Shown: piece by piece, positions 1-6,393 of the stretch
Layout of the letters: every line of letters begins with the position of its first letter
Position numbering within the stretch: the first letter of the stretch is position 1
NCBI RefSeq assembly: GCF_900101705.1
Contig: NZ_FNAC01000012.1
Coordinates: 1 to 64,000 of the forward strand
Source of the DNA: Algoriphagus faecimaris
Lineage (GTDB): Bacteria > Bacteroidota > Bacteroidia > Cytophagales > Cyclobacteriaceae
Reading direction: 5' to 3'
Length of the DNA stretch: 64,000 nt
Notes under the pieces: generated by a model
Told to the model about the DNA's origin: nothing
What the model saw: the letters and a program-made list of their open reading frames with translations, nothing else
The model's database searches: none
Position numbers and translations under genes: made by a program

Positions 1-220
1 CGTATACCAGAACTTTCAACAACAGTTTGGGATGGTAACTACTAGCCCCATTTTCAGAGAACCGATTATAAACAGAACTAAGATCAATCTGGTCAATAAT
101 CTGGTTGACGGTTCGTCCGGGATGGTTTAACGGAATAAGTTCTTCCAAACTTGGTGGAAGAAACATTAGCTGGTTGGGATTGTAGTCTTTAAAGCCTACA
201 TTTAAGTCTTGTTTTTGCAC
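1..220 (-). CDS. IS1182-family transposase, N-terminal part (cut by window edge)
   Basis: The minus strand encodes 73 codons from a GTG at 220 to the window edge with no stop. The protein contains YNPNQLMFLPPSLEELIP and SSYHPKLLLKVLVY, which I recognise as the N-terminal (DUF772-type) region of IS1182-family DDE transposases; the catalytic core would lie outside the window. GTG is chosen because it follows a TTGAGG-like ribosome site and the upstream ATG runs straight into a stop. Whether the element is complete cannot be judged from here. Confidence 0.85.
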   Translation of the reverse strand, partial: MQKQDLNVGFKDYNPNQLMFLPPSLEELIPLNHPGRTVNQIIDQIDLSSVYNRFSENGASSYHPKLLLKVLVY

Positions 221-222
221 AC

Positions 223-307
223 CTCAAATTACAACATTTGAGTTAAACAGGAAAGGCTAGCCGAGAAATCGACTAGCCTTTAAACTATCTATTTTTGAGA
301 CAGCCTC
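223..307. mobile_element. Terminal region of the IS1182-type element with two hairpins
   Basis: Between the transposase start and the presumed element end are two inverted repeats: arms 223-229/236-242 (7 bp, overlapping the transposase ribosome site) and arms 252-264/269-281 (13 bp with one mismatch and a GAAA loop). On the minus strand the sequence then ends with GAGGCTGTCTCAAAAAT (307 to 291), which looks like a terminal inverted repeat of this family. The exact end is an inference, since the partner end lies outside the window. Confidence 0.55.
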
Positions 308-480
308 TTCTGTTTTGGCTCCCCCTATCAACGATAGTTGAAACCGGAGGAGGGTATTTTTGGTTTTAAAAGAAGTAATGAAAGAGTTGACTAAGTAATA
401 CTTTCACTCAGGTTGTAAGAAGTATTCTCACCAATATTATCTTCATGGATTGGGTAAAATGATGATTAGATAGTAAAGTG

Positions 481-488
481 TATATTTG
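481..488 (+). promoter_or_regulatory. Candidate -7 promoter box, nearly leaderless start
   Basis: TATATTTG matches the Bacteroidota -7 consensus TAnnTTTG and ends only 6 bases before the ATG at 495, so a transcript would begin at or just before the start codon. No TTG is seen 19 bases upstream, so the -33 box is weak or absent. Confidence 0.4.
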
Positions 489-494
489 TATTGA

Positions 495-1070
495 ATGAAG
501 AAACTTTACATCATAGCAGGTTGTAATGGAGCGGGTAAAACTACTGCTTCCTATACCATTTTGCCTGAAATCCTGGACTGTAAAGAGTTTGTGAATGCAG
601 ATGAAATTGCAAAAGGAATCTCTCCTTTCCAACCAGAGAAAGCTGGTATTGAAGCGGGAAGATATATGCTGAAAAGAATCAAAAAGTTATTAGAGTCAGG
701 AGAAAATTTTGCTTTTGAAACGACGCTTTCTACAAGGAGTTATGTGCAATTTGTTGAAAGAGCAAAAGAATTAAATTATCAAGTAACCTGTTTGTTTTTT
801 TGGTTAGATTCCGATGACTTGGCTGTTTCAAGGGTAGCAAGGCGAGTAAAAGAGGGCGGACATCATATACCTGAAGATGTTATCAGGAGAAGATATAAAA
901 GTGGTCTTGAGAATTTTTTCAGATTATTTCTGCCCAAAGTGGATAACTGGTTATTTGTAAATAATTCTGGAGACACTTATGAAATAGTGGCAGAAGGAGG
1001 GGTTAATGACGTCACAATTAATAACAAAGAATTGTGGGAAGGTTTAAAACAAAAATATTATGGAGACTAA
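495..1070 (+). CDS. Zeta-toxin-like P-loop kinase (COG4185 type)
   Basis: A 191-residue P-loop protein. The Walker A motif GCNGAGKT is at residues 9-16, followed by NADEIAKG, ETTLSTRSY and an arginine-rich RRRYKSGLENFF segment, the pattern of the predicted ATPases of the Zeta_toxin family. True Zeta toxins phosphorylate UDP-N-acetylglucosamine; whether this branch does so is not known to me. It is a stand-alone cytoplasmic kinase of usual length. It overlaps the small downstream gene by 11 bases, so the two are probably translated together, and it sits next to an insertion sequence in accessory-looking DNA. A toxin-antitoxin role is inference only. Confidence 0.8.
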   Translation: MKKLYIIAGCNGAGKTTASYTILPEILDCKEFVNADEIAKGISPFQPEKAGIEAGRYMLKRIKKLLESGENFAFETTLSTRSYVQFVERAKELNYQVTCLFFWLDSDDLAVSRVARRVKEGGHHIPEDVIRRRYKSGLENFFRLFLPKVDNWLFVNNSGDTYEIVAEGGVNDVTINNKELWEGLKQKYYGD

Positions 1071-1251
1071 AGAGCAACTAAAAGAGGAAAGAGACAAAAT
1101 AGTTAAAGGGCTTGAAGAAGCTTATCGCAAGCTAGTGGAATTCAAAAAAGCGAAGAATAGTCCATTAGTTGTCGTGAGAAATGGTGAAATCGTGGAGATT
1201 GACCCAAATGATGTGCAACCAACTATTTCTTATAAGCGTAATCAAGATTGA
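1060..1251 (+). CDS. Small charged protein coupled to the Zeta-like kinase
   Basis: 63 residues beginning METKEQLKEERDKIVKGLEE: a strongly charged amphipathic helix of about 30 residues, then a short beta-like tail (LVVVRNGEIVEIDPNDV). No known domain is recognised. Its start lies inside the last codons of the kinase gene (11-base overlap), which argues for translational coupling and stoichiometric production. By position it could be the kinase's partner or antitoxin, but the usual epsilon antitoxin precedes zeta, and this protein follows it and is smaller. Confidence 0.6.
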   Translation: METKEQLKEERDKIVKGLEEAYRKLVEFKKAKNSPLVVVRNGEIVEIDPNDVQPTISYKRNQD

Positions 1252-1332
1252 TTCATTAGCTTAAATTTCACGTTTTTAAAAACTTGCAACCATAAAAAAA
1301 CCTCCTCAAATTAATATAAAGGGACATAAAAA

Positions 1333-1360
1333 AAAAAGAGGTCGTTTCTGACCTCTTTTT
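1333..1360. terminator. Bidirectional terminator
   Basis: Perfect 11-bp stem, arms 1333-1343 and 1350-1360 around a six-base loop. The A and T runs on both sides let it end the kinase pair on the plus strand and the GIY-YIG/tRNA remnant unit on the minus strand. Confidence 0.8.
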
Positions 1361-1368
1361 CTCATTAG

Positions 1369-1442
1369 CTCCCCCTCTTGGGCTCGAACCAAGGACCCCA
1401 TGATTAATCCCGCACATGCGGGACTCTAACCAGCTGAGCTAA
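1369..1442 (-). pseudogene. Broken tRNA-Asn copy fused to the GIY-YIG gene
   Basis: On the minus strand this repeats the D-arm (1424-1442 matches 1909-1927 exactly) and the 3' half (1368-1407 matches 1859-1898, 40 identical bases) of the intact tRNA-Asn nearby. The 5' acceptor strand is missing, and the 5' anticodon arm with the GTT anticodon is replaced by a 16-base palindrome (1408-1423, arms TCCCGCA/TGCGGGA). It cannot fold into a working tRNA. The nuclease ORF reads through its D-arm and stops inside it at 1404-1406. Confidence 0.85.
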
Positions 1443-1712
1443 AAAGTCCTGAGGTGTGAAATTAGAATCTATCAATTTTTCAATCAGAGCTCGGGATTTT
1501 TGTTTTTTAATAAACTTTTCAATTTTCAACGCATCACCTCTTTCTCCTTTTACTTCAAAAACTGCTTTAAGGATCCAAGGTCTTCCATGGGTAGTAGATT
1601 TGAAGTGTTTTCCAAAATTATGTTCAGTAAGTCTTCTGAAAGGATCCTCCGAATGTCCAACATAAAACCTGTTGATAGATTGGGAATAGAGTACGTAGAT
1701 GAAAAAAGTCAT
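1404..1712 (-). CDS. Small GIY-YIG nuclease
   Basis: 102 residues from the ATG at 1712. FIYVLYS and RFYVGHS form the GIY-YIG core, FRRLTEHN carries the arginine, and LKIEKFIKKQ carries the catalytic glutamate, as in the small UvrC-type COG2827 nucleases. The frame stays open upstream to a GTG at 1784, but homology begins only at the chosen start. The last residues, LAQLVRVPHVRD, are a translation of a tRNA D-arm and an adjoining palindrome. The gene lies between an intact and a broken tRNA-Asn, suggesting a homing or cassette-like origin. Targets are unknown. Confidence 0.85.
   Translation of the reverse strand: MTFFIYVLYSQSINRFYVGHSEDPFRRLTEHNFGKHFKSTTHGRPWILKAVFEVKGERGDALKIEKFIKKQKSRALIEKLIDSNFTPQDFLAQLVRVPHVRD
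1413..1432. repeat. Left direct repeat of the GIY-YIG cassette
   Basis: Minus-strand consensus TGGTTARARTCCCGCATRTG; 17 of 20 bases match the copy at 1764-1783, in the same orientation, 351 bases apart. The pair brackets the nuclease gene. Confidence 0.7.
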
Positions 1713-1763
1713 GTCGTAAAATGCAAAAAGCACGGTATTTATGCAAGGCTTTTGCGCCTCCAT

Positions 1764-1783
1764 CATATGCGGGATTTTAACCA
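1764..1783. repeat. Right direct repeat of the GIY-YIG cassette
   Basis: Second copy of the 20-base repeat, immediately upstream of the nuclease gene. It resembles the end of a tRNA D-arm (TGGTTAAAA) joined to the CCCGCAT half of the palindrome, so it looks like a decayed tRNA fragment or target duplication. Confidence 0.65.
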
Positions 1784-1825
1784 CAAGACTTAGAAGATTT
1801 AAAGTAAATTAGGTCTTTAAATTAA

Positions 1826-1857
1826 ACTAAAAAAGCCACCCATTTCTGAGTGGCTTT
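1826..1857 (-). terminator. Terminator after tRNA-Asn
   Basis: Arms 1832-1839 and 1850-1857 (AAAGCCAC/GTGGCTTT, extendable inward with one mismatch), followed on the minus strand by a six-T run. It separates the tRNA from the nuclease gene. Confidence 0.75.
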
Positions 1858-1859
1858 CG

Positions 1860-1933
1860 CTCCCCCTCTTGGGCTCGAACCAAGGACCCCATGATTAACA
1901 GTCATGTGCTCTAACCAGCTGAGCTAAGGAGGA
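1860..1933 (-). tRNA. tRNA-Asn (GTT)
   Basis: A 74-nt cloverleaf: acceptor strand TCCTCCT pairs with AGGGGGA (one G-T pair), D-arm TAGCTCAGCTGGTTAGAGC, anticodon stem CATGA/TCATG, anticodon GTT (complement at 1897-1899), T-loop GGTTCGAGCC and discriminator G. The terminal CCA is not encoded, as is usual in many Bacteroidota. A partial second copy lies 490 bases downstream at 1369-1442. Confidence 0.95.
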
Positions 1934-2082
1934 ATTTTATTTATAGCGCCATACCTTTCGGATAACGTGATGCAAATGTAGAAGGCTAAGTGATTTTTTC
2001 CAAGTATGCCGCTAAAAAAATATGGAAAGATTTATGCTATTCGCGGTTTTGGTTTCACATTCAGCTACTTAATTTTTTGTAC

Positions 2083-2934
2083 CTAGGTGCTTTCTACTGT
2101 TTTCTTTAGCATTCCATTGTAAATGTAGGTTACTCCCAGTACCATCAAGCTCGCAATCAAGGCCAAGAGTACATTGAAATAAGCCGGGGCTGAGAGGGTC
2201 AGCCTTAAAAATATGGTTGCCAATGCAAAGGTGGAATAGCGAAAGAGATTGAGGTATTTGGAATTGTAACGCAACGAAAACAGCAAGATAAACACATCTG
2301 CAAAAATCAGAAGCGTGTAAAACAACTCCAGACTATTATTGAAATGATTGGTCTGATAGGCTGTAAATAAATCATAGATGCCTAAGCCCATAAAACTCAA
2401 AGCCAGATAGATCGAAATCAACTTTTTGATGCTGATAAAGCCGCTCTGCTCCTCATAATTTCCCGTAATCCGCACATGACGCTGATTTCGGTAAAATATC
2501 CCAGTAATCAAAAACAGCAAAATTGCTCCAAAAGCATCCGATACGATGGGGGCTAATTCCCATAAAAAATCAATTTCCCATTTTAAATCACCCAAATAGT
2601 GACCAAACTCCTTGAAAGCATCCCGAAGCAAAAGCAGTGAGATAATCTCAAACTGCTTGCCCACCGAGTCTGCAACAGACCGGGGAATCAGAAATATCAG
2701 TCCCAAAATCTCGAAGATCAAAAGCACATTGAAGGCGAGTTCGATCGCAAAAAAAGGAGAAACTGAATTGAGTGGGGTCTTTATGTTCAGGTAATTCATC
2801 AAGCCCACCAATAGTCCCAATATGAAAAAGAGGACCACCAGGTTGCTGATGACTTTGTTGACCCGTGGGCTTTCCCACTGCCCATCGAGCTTGTCAAAAA
2901 TCTTGATTTGGCTTTTGAAGAAACGCTGTATCAA
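2083..2934 (-). CDS. Multi-pass inner-membrane protein, unknown function
   Basis: 283 residues with about seven or eight hydrophobic spans, for example LVVLFFILGLLVGLM near residues 32-46 and AFGAILLFLITGIFY near 135-149, ending in a short cytoplasmic-looking KKTVEST tail. There is no signal peptide and no catalytic motif, and I do not recognise the family. It is expressed away from the DUF3052-like gene at 3009, which lies on the same strand about 75 bases upstream, so the two could be cotranscribed. Function cannot be given. Confidence 0.75.
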   Translation of the reverse strand: MIQRFFKSQIKIFDKLDGQWESPRVNKVISNLVVLFFILGLLVGLMNYLNIKTPLNSVSPFFAIELAFNVLLIFEILGLIFLIPRSVADSVGKQFEIISLLLLRDAFKEFGHYLGDLKWEIDFLWELAPIVSDAFGAILLFLITGIFYRNQRHVRITGNYEEQSGFISIKKLISIYLALSFMGLGIYDLFTAYQTNHFNNSLELFYTLLIFADVFILLFSLRYNSKYLNLFRYSTFALATIFLRLTLSAPAYFNVLLALIASLMVLGVTYIYNGMLKKTVEST

Positions 2935-3008
2935 TCTGTTGAGGAATATTTACCTCTAAAGAAGTGGATTGCCACTTTTGTTTTGGGAACTTTAGTCACC
3001 AAAGTATT

Positions 3009-3431
3009 TTATTGGTCCTTGGTGCTGAATTTACGATTGAGGGTTTTGATGAATTTCAGTCTTCGAAAGCGAAGAGCTGACCAGTCTTCGTCGATGGCGA
3101 TCTGCCTGACCACCTCAAAATCATACTTTCCGGCAATGCCCCATCCCGAGTCCCGATTAATTTTGACTTTGTATTTTTTAGAACTTCCCTTGGGATAAGC
3201 CATCCAGAGTAACTCATCCTCATCACTCATTTTTTGAAGTAAGGGGAATAATTCATTGATCTCTTGCTCCGACTGCACAAAAGCCAGTAAAAAATCAGGC
3301 TTCTCCGAATCAGCTGCCAACATTCCGGATTTTCTCCAAGTGGAGGATAAGTCTTGAAGTTCGGCAGGTAAATTCCAGATTTGTATCTTCATTCCTTCTT
3401 TGAAATTCATCTTTTTTAATAGGCTATCCAT
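3009..3431 (-). CDS. DUF3052-like protein
   Basis: 140 residues with the layout of the DUF3052 family: an N-terminal FKEGMKIQIWNLP segment, a central DFLLAFVQSEQEINELFPLL stretch, the hallmark ELLWMAYPKGSS near residue 92, and a C-terminal DEDWSALRFRR. Members are small soluble cytoplasmic proteins, often single-copy; I know of no established reaction. The family call rests on memory of the WxxYPK and WSxLRF motifs. Confidence 0.65.
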   Translation of the reverse strand: MDSLLKKMNFKEGMKIQIWNLPAELQDLSSTWRKSGMLAADSEKPDFLLAFVQSEQEINELFPLLQKMSDEDELLWMAYPKGSSKKYKVKINRDSGWGIAGKYDFEVVRQIAIDEDWSALRFRRLKFIKTLNRKFSTKDQ

Positions 3432-3511
3432 TTCTTCACATTTTAGGCTTATCCATCATTTTATTGCTCCTTTGTGGGACAATTGGCTTAATTTAGCTAA
3501 AAATAAAAGTT

Positions 3512-4387
3512 ATGCAGCGCTTACTCTTCTTTTTTGCATTTGTCCTTTTACAGGTTGAGGCTTTTTCCCAAGGCCAGGCCAAAATAGATTCTATTTTCTC
3601 AGCAGGTGAGGCGATCAAGACGATCTCTAATCCTGAGTTGGAGGAGATGAGCGGAATGGTCTTCTCCAGAAAGCATCCCAACATCTGGTACACCCATACG
3701 GATAGTGGGGGAGAGCCCATTGTTTACTTTTTGGATGAGAAGGGAAATGAATTGGGTGAAATCACCTTACTTGGGGTAAAAAATCGGGACTGGGAGGATA
3801 TTGCTATAGGTCCTGGTCCGGAAGGGAAGACCTATATTTATGTGGCTGAGATCGGAGATAATCTGGCGGTTCATAATGAGGTGAGGGTTTATCGGTTTCC
3901 AGAGCCTGCAAATCTGAAAGAAAAGATAGAAGTAAAGCCAGAGGTTGCGAGATTGGTTTACCCTGGTGGAGCTAGAGATGCAGAGTCATTGTTTGTCGAT
4001 CCTGTTGATGGTGAGCTCTTTATTGTTTCCAAGCGAGATAAAGAAAATACCCTCTATGGTTTTTCGCAAAAGGCCTTCTTGTCGGATGAAAAGACAGAGC
4101 TTACAGAATACCATAAATTCTTCTTCTCGAGCTCCACGGCAGCAGATATCTCGAGTGATGGCAGTCAGATTTTGATCAAAAATTACTTTGCGATTTACTA
4201 CTGGAAAAGAGAAAAGGGGCAGTCAGTGGTGGAGGCCTTGCAAGCCACTCCCAAGCAATTGCCTTATGTGCCCGAACCACAAGGTGAGGCCATTGCTTTT
4301 GACCCGAGTGGAAAGGTTTTTTATACGATAAGCGAAAAGCGTTTTAATGTTTTTCCGGTTTTGTATCGCTATCAAGCTAACGATTAA
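3512..4387 (+). CDS. Secreted beta-propeller-like protein
   Basis: 291 residues with a signal peptide (MQRLLFFFAFVLLQVEAFSQ). The mature part has motifs typical of secreted six-bladed propeller proteins of the SdiA-regulated/phytase-like type: ELEEMSGMVFSRKHPNIWYT, NRDWEDIAIGPG and ARDAESLFVDP, which often mark acidic metal-binding loops. It is probably periplasmic or surface-attached. The ctlX gene starts three bases after its stop, so they form an operon, but no functional link is obvious. No esterase or phytase activity can be assigned from sequence alone. Confidence 0.65.
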   Translation: MQRLLFFFAFVLLQVEAFSQGQAKIDSIFSAGEAIKTISNPELEEMSGMVFSRKHPNIWYTHTDSGGEPIVYFLDEKGNELGEITLLGVKNRDWEDIAIGPGPEGKTYIYVAEIGDNLAVHNEVRVYRFPEPANLKEKIEVKPEVARLVYPGGARDAESLFVDPVDGELFIVSKRDKENTLYGFSQKAFLSDEKTELTEYHKFFFSSSTAADISSDGSQILIKNYFAIYYWKREKGQSVVEALQATPKQLPYVPEPQGEAIAFDPSGKVFYTISEKRFNVFPVLYRYQAND

Positions 4388-4390
4388 AAC

Positions 4391-5320
4391 ATGCAAACCA
4401 CCTCACATATCTTGATGGTTCGTCCGGCTAATTTTGGGTTTAATCCAGAGACTGCCGAAAACAATTTTTATCAAAAGACCGATTCCCGAACTCATGCGGA
4501 GATTCAAGAGCTAGTGTTACGGGAATTTGATGGTTTCGTGGCTTTGCTAAGAGATCAGGGGGTCAATGTGATTGTGGTGGATGATACGTCAGATCCTGTC
4601 AAAACAGATGCTGTTTTCCCCAATAATTGGTTCAGTACCCATCCTGATGGCAAACTTATTCTCTATCCGATGTATTCCCCTAATCGGCGTCTCGAGCGGC
4701 GCAAAGATTTGATCGAACAGCTGATGGGCTTGGGTTTTTCGGTGAATGAAATCATAGATTTGAGTTTTTTTGAAGAGGATGAGCAGTTTCTTGAAGGTAC
4801 GGGAAGCATGGTGATGGATCATGATCAAAAGTTGATTTTTGCAGGCTATTCTCTTCGTACACATCCTGTTCCTCTGAAATACTTGGCTGATTTATTAGCT
4901 TATGAGTTGATTGGTTTTGATGCGCAGCAGGAGATCGAGGGAGAATGGACTCCGATCTATCATACCAATGTAATGATGCATATAGGACGAGATTTGGCAG
5001 TGGTCTGTCTGGAAAGTATTCGAAAATCTGCCGAGCGGAGACAGGTGCAGGAGGCATTATCCAAGGCCGGAAAAAAAGTGATTCCAATAACGGCCAAGCA
5101 GAAATTTAACTTTGCCGGAAATATGCTTGAGGTAAGTAATGATGGAGGGGAGAAATTTACCGTTATGTCTCAGACGGCTTACGATTCACTGAATGTGGGG
5201 CAAATTCAACAAATCGAAAAATACACAACCATCATCAGTCCTCAGATCCCAACTATCGAAAAATTGGGTGGTGGAAGTGCTAGGTGCATGATGGCTGAGA
5301 TTTTTTTACCCAAAAGTTAA
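4391..5320 (+). CDS. ctlX: CtlX-type arginine deiminase-related hydrolase
   Basis: 309 residues of the amidinotransferase/arginine deiminase fold, of the branch known as citrulline utilisation hydrolase CtlX (COG4874). Visible motifs are MVRPANFGFNPETAENN at the N-terminus, FPNNWFSTHPDG, EGTGSMVMD, YHTNVMMHIG with the active-site histidine, and GGSARCMMAEIF with the nucleophilic cysteine near the end. All catalytic positions are present and the length is normal. Enzymes of this fold cleave guanidino or ureido groups. It is the second gene of a two-gene unit. Confidence 0.85.
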   Translation: MQTTSHILMVRPANFGFNPETAENNFYQKTDSRTHAEIQELVLREFDGFVALLRDQGVNVIVVDDTSDPVKTDAVFPNNWFSTHPDGKLILYPMYSPNRRLERRKDLIEQLMGLGFSVNEIIDLSFFEEDEQFLEGTGSMVMDHDQKLIFAGYSLRTHPVPLKYLADLLAYELIGFDAQQEIEGEWTPIYHTNVMMHIGRDLAVVCLESIRKSAERRQVQEALSKAGKKVIPITAKQKFNFAGNMLEVSNDGGEKFTVMSQTAYDSLNVGQIQQIEKYTTIISPQIPTIEKLGGGSARCMMAEIFLPKS

Positions 5321-5358
5321 GCTGTAAATGATATTCTCAGTGGCAGATTGTCTTAGTC

Positions 5359-5623
5359 CAAGCGAGTGTCTTCTGCTGCCCAAGCGAGTGTCTCCACTCG
5401 CTTGAAATTTGACTATTCTTTTGCTTATGTGAGTGTTTTAATCAGTTGCCATTAAAATGTTGTGAGTGAAGACACTCACAACGGCGGACAAGCTAATCAC
5501 AAGGGCGGAGATTAGAGATCATTCCAGACAAGCTACTCACAACGGCTACAACATGCCTACGTGAGTGTCTCCACTCACGTTTCAGAAGGAGAAACTGCCC
5601 AAGCGAATGTTTCCACTCGCTTG
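5359..5623. repeat. REP cluster upstream of the RAYT gene
   Basis: Short hairpins with related stems. 5381-5404 has arms CAAGCGAGTG/CACTCGCTTG with loop TCTC. 5459-5482 has arms GTTGTGAGTG/CACTCACAAC with loop AAGA. 5559-5580 has arms ACGTGAGTG/CACTCACGT with loop TCTC. 5600-5623 is like the first with one mismatch. Half sites lie near 5359, 5495 and 5535. There is no gene here; an apparent frame at 5561-5761 reads through the repeats. Confidence 0.9.
5378..5495. repeat. 118-base BIME, copy 1
   Basis: Identical over 118 bases to 6438-6555, in the same orientation, 1,060 bases apart. Each copy consists of one REP hairpin, a spacer of about 54 bases and a second REP hairpin in reverse orientation, so it is a bacterial interspersed mosaic element. 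Full identity implies recent duplication or gene conversion. Confidence 0.9.
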
Positions 5624-5673
5624 ATTTGTGATAGCCTTTTGTTATTTTTAAAAGTATGTATATCCGCTTTCTT

Positions 5674-5787
5674 ACCAGTAAGAAGATTGAACGGCCTAAA
5701 ACAAGGCTGGAAGTTCAATTTCAGGGAACTTCGGTCTTCCGTCATCGGTCTTCCAACCTAATAAGCAAAGGAAATAAGGCTACTGGT
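5674..5787 (-). repeat. Dispersed 112-base element, copy 1
   Basis: CCAGTA at 5675-5680 and TACTGG at 5781-5786 bound a 112-base block. Read on the minus strand it carries the purine-rich core GGAAGACCGATGACGG about 32 bases from the CCAGTAG end. The same ends, length and core position recur at 14281-14396. No coding capacity is seen. Confidence 0.6.
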
Positions 5788-5855
5788 GTTATTACGGATA
5801 ATCATGTTTAAAAGTAAATTTTTCTCCAAATAATAAGTTTCTAGAATTTAATCAG

Positions 5856-6377
5856 ATGGATTTTGGTAAAATTTACTTTTTCACAGCAACTATAAAAGGT
5901 TGGTTTCCACTTTTAGAGATGAAAGGTCTAAAGGAAATAATTTTAGAGAGTTTATATTTCTTAAGCGCCAAAAATCTCATTGAAGTTTATGGTTTTGTAA
6001 TAATGCCGAACCATATTCATATTTTGTGGGAATTGAGAAAGGAAAACGGAAAGGAATCTCCTCATTCAAGTTTTTTGAAATTTACAGGACACAGATTTCT
6101 GGAGATTTTAAAAAAAGAAGATCTATACCTATTGAGTAAATTTAGAGTTAATGATGCAAATAGGAGTCATATTTTTTGGCAAAGAGATTCCTTACCTGTT
6201 GAAGTTTACACAAATGAGATTGTTTATCAGAAATTAGACTATATCCATAAAAATCCCTGTTCTCAAAAGTGGATGCTTGTCGATAACCCAGTGGAATATC
6301 CCTATTCTTCATTTGAATTTTATGAAACGGGAAAAGACAGGTTTGGATTTCTTTTGCATATAAGAGAGAGGATCTGA
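5856..6377 (+). CDS. REP-associated tyrosine transposase (RAYT)
   Basis: 173 residues of the IS200/Y1-type transposase fold. The HUH motif is in VIMPNHIHILWEL (H53, H55), and the nucleophile is expected in the KLDYIHKNP segment (Y129), the signature of RAYT enzymes. They cut and join single-stranded DNA at REP hairpins. Context agrees: REP hairpins flank the gene on both sides and two identical BIMEs bracket it. Length and motifs are intact. Upstream are about 70 A/T-rich bases; I see no clear promoter. A housekeeping, domesticated role is common for this family. Confidence 0.9.
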   Translation: MDFGKIYFFTATIKGWFPLLEMKGLKEIILESLYFLSAKNLIEVYGFVIMPNHIHILWELRKENGKESPHSSFLKFTGHRFLEILKKEDLYLLSKFRVNDANRSHIFWQRDSLPVEVYTNEIVYQKLDYIHKNPCSQKWMLVDNPVEYPYSSFEFYETGKDRFGFLLHIRERI

Positions 6378-6393
6378 TTTGGATATATGCAGA

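Noticed and set aside
315-350. Partial dyad (TCAAC-GATA-GTTGA with C-rich and G-rich flanks) next to the IS end
   Set aside because: Only five perfect pairs; could be a decayed IS target but nothing else in the window supports it.
1500-1793. 97-residue plus-strand ORF opposite the nuclease
   Set aside because: Shadow of the GIY-YIG gene; the minus-strand frame has clear catalytic motifs.
5561-5761. 66-residue ORF in the REP region
   Set aside because: Its first codons are a REP hairpin and its rest is the 112-base element; no ribosome site, no similarity.
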